Positions 34,300-44,604 of a DNA stretch of 64,000 nucleotides are shown here, one piece after another (positions within the stretch are counted from its first letter, which is position 1; each line of letters opens with the position of its first letter). Source of the stretch: Deuterostichococcus epilithicus (Eukaryota; Chlorophyta; Trebouxiophyceae; Prasiolales; Stichococcaceae); the NCBI GenBank assembly GCA_033439295.1, contig JAVTLE010000003.1, positions 1,364,001-1,428,000 of the forward strand, in the 5' to 3' direction. Made by a program: the position numbers and the translations under genes. Under the pieces are notes generated by a model. That model saw nothing but the letters and a program-made list of their open reading frames with translations, did not search any database and was not told where the DNA came from.

Positions 34300-35996
34300 C
34301 ACCTCTGCCTTTCCCTTGGCTCCGGCACGCCTCTTCTTCTGCTTGCGTTTGTCCCGCGCCCGGACAACCACCGCCGCATCCAGGACCGCCTTGATGGCTG
34401 CGCACATGCATAGGGATGCATTACCACCGCTCTGTCGTATCATGGCTGCGCATCACGCAACCGGCTTCTTTCGATTCGTTAAATGGCAGCTTGAACGACT
34501 GTACTGCTGCTTACCTGGGTTGAGGCGCGCACACTGCAGAACACTCGAGCCGTCATTGCACTGGGCATGTGGATCTGCCCCGCACCTGCGTTGCACGCAA
34601 TCTGTCAGGCCACAGAGCAACCTCCCAAAATCCACGTCACCGCCGGGGCAAGCGGCGATGGCCAAGGATTCGACAGGCCAGCGACAGGGTTCAGCTTGCA
34701 TTGCCGCACCTCAGCAGCAGGTGGACGCTCAGCTCGTCGCCGCACATGACCGCGGAGTGTAGCGCCGTGGTGCCAAAGCGGGTGCGCGCATTGGGGTCGG
34801 CGCCTCGCTTCAGCAGCAGCTCCCCCAGCTCCAGCTGCGGCCGCACAGCGCGTGTGCCATCGCCATATAGCCTGCGTCATGGCCACGGCCTCAGCGAAGC
34901 AGCGAGCTGCCGGAATGCGCGGCACGAGCGAGAGACTGTGGAAGCTCGGACGACGCATGCATCCGCACTGCCTGCAAGAGTAAAAAATTGCTCCCCAACC
35001 CAGCCATACGACCTTGGGCGCCGGCAGGACGGCTGCGCGGCAGGAGAAGCTGCGCAGATCGTTGGATCCGAATCGTGATGCAGCCGCAGATCACCTGCGC
35101 CGTCGCGGCCATCAACGCGCGCCCCTTGGTCCAGCAGGAACGCCGCCATGTCAGCGTGCCGCAGCGACGCCTGCGGGTGCTTGAAGGTGCGGTGTGCGCC
35201 TGCCAAGCAGAAAAGGGTTTGCAAGCTCAGGCTGCTACCCCTTGCAGCTCGCACCGAGCCTCTTGCAGTAACACGGGTCGCTTCTTGTGCGCCCATTTCC
35301 ACGATGCTCATCGTCCCCCATCAGAGTGTTGCCGCAGAGCAGCTGACTGCCGCGTCGCTGCACAGTGCCGATCCAGCAGCCCCAAGGGGTGCAGCACAGT
35401 GACGGCCGAGGCTGCTGCTGCAGCGGGCGGCCTCCAGGCCACATCATCAGCTTGCAGTAGCCCAGCAGCGTACACCGTGCAGGCCTGCCTCAACGTGCAA
35501 TGGATCTGGAGTCAAACCCAGCAGGCGTGGTCACCTAGGGCGACGAGCGCCAGCAGCGGCGTCCGTAGTTCTGAGGTCCGAATGGCCATGTGCTCCGGTC
35601 GCCACTCCTTCACGAACTCTGCAAAAGCAACCCAATTGAGAGGCGGCAAAGCCGGCCTGCTGCAGTGTGAGGCTGCAGGCTTCCAGGTTTCGGGCCTTGC
35701 CGCCCCTCCTGGGTGGCCATGCCTGCCCTGGCTGCATACTGGACAGTGAACTTTGCCTGCACGACGGCCCAGCTGCGTCCCCAGTGGCGCAACTCGAGTC
35801 CCAGGTGCGCATTGCTCGGCAAAACCAGGGACCTGACAGCCGCACCATCATAGAGGCCGAGGTAAGCAAAGCGCTCAATGGCGTGCTGGCAGCGGTCTGG
35901 GTCCATGGCGGTGCCAACGCTGCCTTGTAGCGCGCGCAGCGGGGCGTCTGAGCCGTCGGACGCCCGCACCCTGCTTTGGTCGCCATCCTCCTGGAA
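34300..35996 (-). CDS. Ankyrin-repeat protein with basic C-terminal segment
   Basis: Minus-strand exons in order: from about 35996 (DAPLRALQGSVGTAMDPD and HAIERFAYLGLYDGAAVRSL), near 35630-35540 (EFVKEWRPEHMAIRTSELRT then PLLALVALG), near 35215-35120 (HADMAAFLLDQGARVDGRDG), near 34850-34710 (ELLLKRGADPNARTRFGTTA then LHSAVMCGDELSVHLLLR) and near 34610-34530 (CGADPHAQCNDGSSVLQCAR). The last splices in phase to AIKAVLDAAVVVRARDKRKQ and a Lys/Arg run near 34350. The TALHSAV and GADPNAR motifs are ankyrin hallmarks. Start codon, stop codon and some splice sites are unresolved. Role unknown; ankyrin arrays bind proteins. Confidence 0.6.
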
Positions 35997-36137
35997 GGGG
36001 GTTCGACATCTATGTGGGCATATAGATGTCTGAACTGCAACAGTCCGGATGCCTATTCCACTGCTCCACTACGGATGTGCGAGGCATGGCTTTGAAGATT
36101 ACCCCCTGTGTGTGCAGCAGAAGTCCAGCGCTACGGG

Positions 36138-37068
36138 TCATCCAGCAGAAACGGCCTGCAAATCAAGGCAGCAAAGAGACAGTGGGCTGGCGTGTTGCCG
36201 CCAAACGAAATAAACTGCGAAGGTCTCACCTCGCGAACGAGCTTGTCCAGCGCGTCGCGCAGCCCTGCCGCCTCAGGCTGTGCCTCCAGCCCCTTGCGCA
36301 GCGCTGCCTCCGCGTGCCCCGGCCTGGACGGATGCACCAGATGTTGGCATCGGTGAAACAACAGGCCTGCACGGTCGAAGGCACGACAGCTAGAGCACGG
36401 TTGGCAGCCTTGTATATCATGTGGGCGCCAGACATGACGGGGCAACTCTGCAGCAAGTTGGGGGCTGTTCGTATCGCTGCAATGGCCGCGCACCTGTGCA
36501 GGGCTACCAGCGCCGTCGCCGAGCGGGTGTAGCCCTTCATGAAACTCGGCTGCACCGCCACGCAGCGCTCGGCGTCCGCCAGCGCCTGCCAGCAAGCCGT
36601 GGAATCGGTATGAACACCGGTAAACCAAAGCAGCGGCGGCAGGAAGGTGACGGTCAGGTGCCATACCACCGATGCACCTTGCGCAACGGCACACAAGACA
36701 CCACAAGCATGTGATTGCAGGCTGACAAACGCGTACCTCAGGCAAGCGGGACAGCGCAGCATTGGCGGCTGACCGGTTGGACAACAGCAGATGGTTGTGC
36801 GGGTCCTCATCAAGGCCTCTGCGGTGACGGCAAGCACACCCTGTGCTGTGATCAATCAGCGTCAGACAGAGCCATTCAAGACGAAATAGTGATGTTGGGC
36901 TTCATGGAAGTCTCCTCGCCGCCTGCAATCCAGGCAGAAAATAGCCATGCTGCTGCACAGCATGCACAGCATGAGAGGCACGCACTGTCTGTACAGCGTC
37001 AGGGCGACCTCGAAGCTGCCCTCTGCAAATGCTTTGTTTGCGGCAAGCCGCAAGTCGTTGGCTTCCAT
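36138..37068 (-). CDS. TPR protein, STI1/co-chaperone-like
   Basis: ATG at 37068 begins MEANDLRLAANKAFAEGSFE, the first helix pair of a tetratricopeptide repeat. Further exons: LDEDPHNHLLLSNRSAANAA then LSRLPE near 36790-36735, ALADAERCVAVQPSFMKGYT near 36590-36520, and RPGHAEAALRKGLEAQPEAA then GLRDALDKLVRE near 36330-36230. The last short exon ends at 36138. The N-x-A-F, LLSNRSAA and KGYTR pattern is that of the three-TPR clamp found in STI1/HOP-type co-chaperones, which bind the EEVD tails of Hsp70 and Hsp90. Only one clamp-sized array (about 150 residues) is present. The clamp residues are partly visible (N of the SNRSAA box). The exon 1/exon 2 boundary is not fully resolved. Confidence 0.68.
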
Positions 37069-37670
37069 ACTTGTTGTGGCGTTGTCTGCGCGTTTCGACG
37101 TCACAAATGGATGTGGAATGGCTGTCGCTATTCCTCGTGTGCTCCAGGATCCTTGGGGTTTATCGTCACGCTGTCCGGCCTGTGCAGTGTTGCAATTTCT
37201 AGCATCGATCCGCCTTCCTTCGGAGGCTCTATAACGTGTTCTGGTGACTGCCCTTGATTGCAACAACATTGTTGAAGCCAGCCGCGGCACGAGATTAGGC
37301 ACATGTCCTGTTGACAGGGTTTCATGGTGGCTATAGGTGTCGGACAGAGTGTCGCGGCATGCCTTCCTAGAGGAAAACCTTGCCCAAGATGCACACAGAT
37401 ATACCAACATCCAACTTGAATCGCCGCTGCGTCACAGGTCAGTACAGGGGCCGTCATCAGACATGCATATAAGGGGCCGGTCATCAGACATACATATAAA
37501 TTATCTTCGCACAACCATGCAGCGGCAGTCGCGACCGCCGGATTGCAGTTGCCGTTCAACGCGACGGCCATATGCTGCACACTGCAGCGCAAGCATTGTT
37601 CCCTGTGTGGCAACGCTGACGCTACCGACTTGCCCCGCCGCCCAGCAGCGCGCGGATGCACACGGCGGAC
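37069..37670. other. Spacer between RHF2A-like and TPR genes, with a short direct repeat
   Basis: This should carry the promoter of the TPR gene (-) and the 3' end of the RING gene (-). A direct repeat of about 26 bases (ggggccgtcatcagacat and its near copy) occupies 37447-37499, close to the RING gene stop. Confidence 0.4.
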
Positions 37671-39336
37671 TCATGTTGCCGTGCCGCCGCCGGAATGTGG
37701 CTGCCCAGTGCGCGCGGACCCCCTGGTCCACAGCGACCGCAGCTCGCTCGTCGTCTTCGACAGCGATTCCTTCGCACGCAGCGAGATGCCCGCCCACCGA
37801 GTCTTCAGGTCCACCGCCGGCGAGTTGGGGTGGCCATCGGGCCCCACGCTTGCCTGTGGGAACAAACACAACGCGCATTGTATGAGGAAGTTTGGTGCGT
37901 CTGCATCAACCCAATGTTCGTGTCACCACACCGTTCTCGCCTCAACAGGCACAAGCCAGAGTGCGACCGCGCAACTACCCTATGCTCACCCGGCTGTACT
38001 GCCGGCCCGAGTTTGCAGGTGGCCAGCTCGCCGGGTACGCCTCGCCGTCTGCACTGCCGCCGCTGCCACTGCCATGCCGCCTGTCGCGCTGCATGGCGAT
38101 GGGGGTCGTTACCGCCGCCGCCGCGCCGTGCTCGCCGCGGCGGGCGTAGCTGGACCCGCCACCGTCATCAGCGCCGCCGTCGGCATCGCCACTGGCCGCC
38201 GCGCCGCTGCCAGCGGCAGCACCGGCCTCCGCCGTTGCGCGGGCCGCGCCGGCGCGCAGGCGCGGGCCGCATGGCGGGCTCTTCCGCTGCGGCGGCCGCC
38301 GCCGCCGCCGCCATGCGCCGCTAGCCGCGCCAGCAGTCGGTCCAGCTCCCAGGCCTCTATGCCCAGCAGCACGTGGCTGGGCGTGCTCTGGTCTGGCGGC
38401 CGGTACTCGCCAAACGGCAGCAACTCGTTCAGCGCCTCCTCCTGTGGGGTTGGTGCAGTATTCGACATGATGTTCAAGAGCACGCCCAGGGCTGCAGCTG
38501 TTAGTGGACCAGCGATGATGATGGTTGCACCAAGTCAACATCTGCGCGTCAGACTGGGAAGGGGGAATGGACTTTATACCTTGAGGCGGAGCGCCTTGAA
38601 GCACATGGGGCTGCAGGAAGGGAGTTTTCGAAATTCAGAGTGGGTTGGAACTGGTGTGCAGCAGGGAGCAAGGTCGAGCTTCACACAGGAAAGGGGGCCT
38701 GTCCAGGGCTTGCACAGCCGCGGCGGGAGACGGCGCACCACTCGTGACTGCGCTGTGCCCACTGCATGATGCATTGTAGATGGTACATGTGCCTGCAGGC
38801 ACGGAGAACAGTCTTTGTCAGACTACGGGGGCATAGGTCATGTCTGCCGCAGCAGTTGAGTGCGGTCGCTGCCAGGGGTTACTGCAGACCGGAAAACAAT
38901 TTCTAGGCACAGCTGAAAGACGCACCCGCACTGCGTGCTGTTGCTGGGATCATCGTCTGTGAACTCGTCCAGGCAGATACTGCACACGTCCGGGTCTTGC
39001 TCCACTTCCTGCACATCACACAACCCAGCACGTGGTTATTGACGGTCCGAACTGGCGCCGTCAGTCTTGATTGTGGCGCTTGGATATGAACAGAAAACCA
39101 AGCGATATCCGTACCGGCACGGCGCGCCGCGACAGCTCGATGCTGCTGTTTATCGGTGGTCCGCTGCTTTCCTCCTGCCCGTCGGCTTCGGGTGCCGCGG
39201 CAGCCTCGGGGTCAGGGGTGCAGGCTCCGCTGGCACTGCTGCTGGCTCCTGCGTCGTCCCGGACTGCTGCCTCGTGCTTTGAGAGGCTCGGTGACAGTTC
39301 GTCGCTCATGGTGAATACGCCCTCGCCATCCGGCAT
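37671..39336 (-). CDS. RING-H2 E3 ubiquitin ligase, RHF2A-like
   Basis: Exons: 39336-39115 (MPDGEGVFTMSDELSPSLSK, disordered and acidic), one starting 39008 (DVCSICLDEFTDDDPSNST), 38792-38739 (HMYHLQCIMQWAQRSHE), 38610-38580 (CPMCFKALRLK), one starting 38441 (EEALNELLPFGEYRPPD, VLLGIEAWELDRLLARLAAH, then an RSGRARHAA stretch), and a last exon from about 37871 to the stop at 37671 (DLKTRWAGISLRAKESLSKT). The zinc ligands run C-x2-C ... C-x-H-x2-H-x2-C ... C-x2-C. The CSICLDEF, HLQCIMQW and RAKESLSK blocks match Arabidopsis RHF2A and related RHF proteins in order; those act in gametogenesis and protein turnover. The middle, Gly- and Arg-rich exon is the least certain part. Confidence 0.78.
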
Positions 39337-40100
39337 CGTGCTTGGCAGGTGACAGGCGCTCAGCGCAGTTAAGCGATTTCCGTGCTCCTGCTGCTGGACG
39401 CCACTCACAGCAGAGTTTCATGGGTGCACTCCCCAGGCACGTCCCTGCAAGAAATATCACGTGGGAATAGGGTTTTCCGCGAGACTCCTACAGGGCGCAC
39501 ACAAGTGATATTGCTGACGGGTCGCCACCACATCGCAACGATGGTGGCCAAGGGGAATAGACAAAGGTGTCGAACACGGAACACCCTCTTCCACTTGTTC
39601 CCGACGATCAGTGTAGTACCGGTAAAGCACAACACTCTCCAAGACGTGCGGGACGTGGTCCCAGTACGCGGTTGCCAACATTGATCGCAAGTGTACAGAC
39701 GCCGCTGGCTGCGCCACGGTGGGATAGGTTGCACTTGCTGGAAACCAACTTCCACTGTACCAGTGGCCACAGCGTGCGCCAACGGTGAGTTGGAGCTTCG
39801 CAACAGCGCCTAAACCGAGCCTCGCGGCGCGCTTCATGCATAGCAGCCGACCCTCCGCGGGTGGACTTGATGACTTATCGAAGCGTCTCGCTCAACACTG
39901 AAAGGGGAGGGCCTGACATCGATGGCGTGACCCTCGGCCGGCACGGCGCGTCACGGCAACGCGGAGCGTAGAACTGCTTCTGGCGGCTCGCGTGGACCGC
40001 GCGGCTGGCGGAGCCTGCGGCCCGTATTTTGCCGGGCAGCGATCGCTGAACATGTGGAGCTGGCCAGCTGGGTAGCCGCCGACCGCCTCCGTGGCCTGCC
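39337..40100. promoter_or_regulatory. Divergent intergenic region
   Basis: About 760 bases between the RHF2A-like start (39336, -) and the RAP gene start (40101, +), so both promoters should be here. Long minus-strand frames at 39405-39837 show no recognised motif. Confidence 0.35.
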
Positions 40101-43100
40101 ATGAGCCACTGCGGACCCTCGACGGTCAGCAGCATCTCGAATGCCTCCCAGCAGCACGCCACGGCGCTGCAGCGAGAGACCAACAGGCAGCTGGTGCGCC
40201 GGCGTCTTGCCTGTGCCACATGGCCTGTATGATGTATGCCACGTCTCGCCCCGAGATATGGGCATGAGCCTTGCTGGCCAACACAGGTGGAGGCCACTCG
40301 AGTGGACCGCATCGTGGAGGTCGTCGAGCGCTTTGCCGGTGAGAATTGTCGACTGCCGCAGCGCCGCAATGTCGCGGCTTCGTGTGGTGTGTCTGTTCGG
40401 TTGTGCAAACAGTCACACTGATTGATGCCTTCCATTCAATGCAGCCGACTTCAATGCCGTCAACGTCTCCACGGCATTTCACAGGTGAGGGTGTGCAGCG
40501 CGGCATGCATGCCAAGCTGCGGTCAAGACACAGGGGCCTGCGATTGTAGGACACTTCTAGAACTTGTACATCCCTCGCGCAGGCTGGCAAAACTATGGAA
40601 CTCGCCGGCCACAGGGCCCGCGGACGCTTTCCAGAGCCAGCGCGCCGACCACTGCATCAGGCAGCTGGGCGACCTCGCGCTGCTGCACCTCAGGTCAGGG
40701 TTTCAGTTTTGGCTGCCGAAGGCTTCCTGCCCAGCCACGTCTTCCTGCCGTGTGGCAACTCGTCTGCAGAAGACTGGAGGCTTTCGTGCCAGTGCAGGTG
40801 CATCCAGGGGCAGGGTTTGGGCATCGTGGTGTGGTCGCTGGCCAAGATCAACTACGACGCCGCCCGCGTGCGGCACCTGCTGCAGGCGTTTGCGCAAGAG
40901 GCGGTGCACCGGCTGGCCTCCGCCGCGCACAGCTCGGACGCGGCCCTCAAGCTGGGCGCGCAGTCGCTCAGCAACATGCTGTACGCCTACGCGCTGCTGA
41001 ACCACAACCCGGGGACGCAGCTGCTGTCGTCAATTGCCAAGGGCGTGCAGTGGCAGCTGCGCGACTTCTCGCCCCAGGTGATGCCCGAGTCCGGGGCTTG
41101 GAACAGTTCCAAGGCTCCGAGGGTGCTCGGCTCCGCTCGTATGCCTGCGTGCCTCGCATACCGGCGTGCCTCTGCCTAGCGCGGCGCCGCACGGCGCTTC
41201 CTCCGCCCCCACGTCGACGCTGCTGATGGTCGCGCGTCCGGATGGTCAACACAGGGGCTGTCCAACACGGTGTGGAGCCTGGCCAAGCTGGGCGCCGAGG
41301 TCAATCAGGACATCTCGCAGCTGCTGGAGGCGATCACGGGGGAGGCGGTCAGCCAGCTGCGCGACGTGCGGGCGCGCACCAAGTTCATACCGCAGAACCT
41401 CAGCAACATGTGCGCGAGGTTTCCTTGCCTCTGCCGCTGCACACTGAGCTCCCGGAGCTTGCTTTTTGTGCTGTTTCCGGTGTGTGGCTCTGTGTTCATG
41501 CCCCGAAGCGGCCTGCCGACTGCCGACCTGTGTCGCAACCTGCTGCAGGCTGTATGGCTTTGCGCAGCTGGGCGTGTCCCCCAGCCCCGTCCTGCTGGAG
41601 ACCGTGGCCCAGGAGGCCCGCCGCCAGCTCGCGGCGTTCGGGCCCCAGGTGCGCTCTGGTGCGGTGCCCAACAGGGGTCCGCCGCCTGTGTGCTGCGCTG
41701 CAGGTTGCAGGATTGCAGGTTGCAGGATTGCTGACAGCCTTATCGGCAGCCTCCATGCGCTGATCTCGCGCTGCCATGTGGAGAGTCTTGACCCGCATCC
41801 TTGGCCGATGTAGGAGCTGACCAACATCCTGTGGGCCATGGCCAAGCTAGCGGGGGGCGCACCCAAAGGCGAGGAGATGCAGGCGTTCATTGCCTGCGCG
41901 CCCTCTGCGGCGCTGCACCAGCTGCACGATGAGGGCTCCGTGCGCAAGGTACTGATGAATGCAGGCAAAGAGCAGCATCAGTGCCTTCCAGAGGGTGTAG
42001 GCTCTGTTCCCTCTGTCTGCCGGCCCCCTTCCCGAACCAAGCATGGCTCACCTGATGTCCAGTTTCGCAACCTTGCCGATACGATCTCAACCCCGACCCC
42101 TGTCACCTCTCAACAACGAAACAGGTCAAGCCGCAGACGCTGTCCAACCTGCTGTACGCCTTTGCGGCGCTGGACTGTCACCCGGGCGCCGTCTTCCTGG
42201 CCAGCCTCAGCCTGGCCATCGAGCGGCAGGCGACGCTGTTCAAGCCGCAGGAGCTGGCAGCCTCGCTGTGGGGCTTTGCCATGCTGCGGCACCATCCAGG
42301 CCCCAATCTCGTCAACATCGGCCTGGCAGAGACCCGCAGGTGAGGTTTCATCTTGGGCTTGGTGTGGAGGACATCGGTTGGCAAAGTCGCGTCGGGTGCT
42401 GTCCTGCTGCTGCCTGGTGCCAGCGCCGATGCGCCGCACCTCCCCCAGGCCCTCGCCAGCAGCCTTTCGGGTACCCTGCATGGCGGTGTCCAAGCTGAAC
42501 GGAGCTGGAAGCATTCTGCTGCGCAGGCAGCTGGACAAGTTCAAGCTGCAGGACCTCATCACGGTGCTGTTCGCGCTCGCCAAAATGGGCAGCCCCGTTG
42601 ATGCGACGGTGGCAGACGCGGCGGCGCACGCCGCCGGCAGTCGCGGCGTCAGTCTCCAGGCGAGTTGCCCCGAGAAATAGTCGCATGCTGCAACGAGGTC
42701 GGCTGCAAACATCACAGCAAACAGTATCGCATCTGCAACATGCCACAGCACACAGCAACATGGCCATTTTCATTTCAGACTAAAGTTGCCAAAGAGAATA
42801 TTCTCCATTGCCAATCACGAAACCAGCTGCGTCACATTCCTCGATTCCACTCACAGGCGGCAGACTTTGCGAATCTTCTGTGGGCGCTCGCGGTGAGCGA
42901 CCAGCTGCGCTCTTCGCCGGCCGCGCTGCTGCTGGCGAGCGCCAACAGCATCCCCGCTGACAGCTTCAGTGCCGCGTCACTGCTGCAGCTGACGCAGGTG
43001 CGGGGTGCCTGTCGCCGCAATTTGACGTCTGGCAGCAATGACCAAAGCGAGGAATATCTGCACAGTGCTCACGTGACACGGCATGGGCCAGCCCTTCAAG

Positions 43101-44473
43101 TTTGCCAAGTCCACTCGATTAGAGCCTTGTGCGTGCTCGCAGGTCCGGGCGGCGATGCATGAGCTTGGCATGTTTGCGCAGCATGTGCCGCAGGCGCTGC
43201 AGCAGCGGATCGAGCTGGCCAGCCAGATTCAGCGCGGCGGTGGCAACCCCTTCAAGGTGCCTGCTCTGCCCTGTACCACCCCTATCGCATTGGACTCGGG
43301 TGCAATAAGCGTGGGACCCTGGCGGGCTGTTCCCACTCGGATTGCTGCCTTGGCCGCTTCCTGTCACAGACTGCAGAGCGCGATCCCTTAGCACACTCGA
43401 ACGGCACTCGTAGTAAGCTCGATCTTCATGGTGGAACTCGTGCGACCTCACTGGCACAGCAGCGTCGCGACCTCATTGACACGGCAGCAACAGCCTTGTG
43501 GCGCTCGCGATGCACAGGAGTCGGCGCGCGAGGAGGCGTCGGCGCTGGTAGCGAGCCTGGAGGTGCCGCACTCCACCCGCCAGGTCGTGGCGCAGGGCGC
43601 TGTGGTGGTCGACATCCTGCTGCCGCAGCACCGGGTGCGGCCGATTTGTTGCTGGCATTCCCACCTGCGATAGGGCTGAACGTTGAGCGATGCTGGGCCA
43701 GGGATGACACGCAAAAACAGTGGTGACAGCGCCGCCTTGCGGTGCATTGCAGCCGGTCTGCCTCCTGCACTGGCAGGGTGAGGCAACCGGAATTGGTCAC
43801 ACGCGCCAATGTTGGTTCCTCTTGACAACAGGTGGCGCTGCAGCTGGACGGCCCAGCGCAGTTCTTTGGCAACGCGCCGCACCTGCCGCTGGGCGACACG
43901 CTGCTGGAGTGGCGCCTGCTGCTGTCCACCAACTGGAAGGCATGCTGTTGCCCATGATCTCATGCGAATTATCATGAACAGCAGTTTCGACATCGAAGGC
44001 ATGCCACGCTGCGAGTCGCGTGCCAAGTGCAACTCCGCCTATGTGCCTCCCCAAGCTTGTACGCTGCCATGGGACCCATGTCCAGGGTCGCCCACAACCG
44101 TGTCCATGCCCAGGGTCGCCCATAGCAGTATCCATGTCCAGGGTCGCACAAAACAGACGCAATGTCAATTCTCACGACCGCACAGGTGCTGTCGGTGCCA
44201 TTCTACGCGTGGGAGGCAGCGGCGGCGCCGCCCCAGCGCCGCGCCTACCTGCAGCACCTGCTGAGCCTCGGCACCAGCTGCCTTGCCTTCGACAAGGCCA
44301 CCGGGCTCGCGCCGCTGCGCGCCGTGCAGCACTGGCAGCAGGGCAGTGATGGGCAGCTCGGGCAGCCATCGCCCCCGCCGCCGTCGGCGGCGCACAGCTT
44401 GGGCTGGGACGCCGCCGCCAGCCAGGACTTCCGCCAGGTGCACAGACGCGCACTCGCACGTCACACCTCTTAG
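40101..44473 (+). CDS. RAP-domain helical-repeat protein (organelle RNA factor); C-terminal boundary ambiguous
   Basis: Starts MSHCGPSTVSSISNASQQHA at 40101. Early exons are in phase: 40101-40193, 40287-40338 (VEATRVDRIVEVVERFA), 40445-40484 (ADFNAVNVSTAFH), 40583-40693 (RLAKLW..., ADHCIRQLGDLALLHL) and 40798-41077. Repeats of about 38 residues follow: GLGIVVWSLAKINYDAA, SLSNMLYAYALLNHNPG, GLSNTVWSLAKLGAEVN, LYGFAQLGVSPSPVLLE, ELTNILWAMAKLAGGAP, TLSNLLYAFAALDCHPG, LAASLWGFAMLRHHPG, LITVLFALAKMGSPVD and FANLLWALAVSDQLRSS. This OPR/FASTK-like solenoid is common in chlorophyte plastid and mitochondrial RNA factors. A RAP domain follows: VVVDILLPQHR, VALQLDGPAQFFGNAPHLPL, LLEWRLL, VLSVPFYAWEA and RRAYLQHLL near 43600-44260. 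Unspliced, the frame stops at 44473; alternatively the donor after DFRQ joins the next block. Confidence 0.82.
44076..44159. repeat. 28-bp minisatellite, three copies, in a RAP-gene intron
   Basis: Three tandem units of 28 bases, each beginning ccatgtccagggtcgccc or a near copy, start at 44076, 44104 and 44132. They lie in the intron just before the RAP exon that reads VLSVPFYAWEA. Near-identity suggests recent expansion or slippage. Confidence 0.85.
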
Positions 44474-44604
44474 CGGGGTGTTGGCTGACACGGGCATGTT
44501 CATCCGCCTGCTGCCCAGACGTCAGCCCTACATCTGTAGAGGGAGGGATAGCTGTGGAACCCCAAGGCAGCTGGCAGTAGACCAGGCTGGTTGACCTTGC
44601 TGCA

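Noticed and set aside
33641-34762. Long plus-strand open frame of 373 codons
   Set aside because: It lies antisense to the 108-residue orphan and the ankyrin gene, whose exons show family motifs and phase-matched splice sites. GC-rich DNA commonly leaves such long shadow frames.
37543-38769. Plus-strand open frame of 408 codons
   Set aside because: It is antisense to the RHF2A-like gene; the translation is compositionally biased and matches nothing I know.
39405-39837. Minus-strand frames with Cys/His-rich readings that might suggest a zinc protein
   Set aside because: The cysteines and histidines do not keep a recognisable ligand spacing, and the frames lie in the divergent promoter region.
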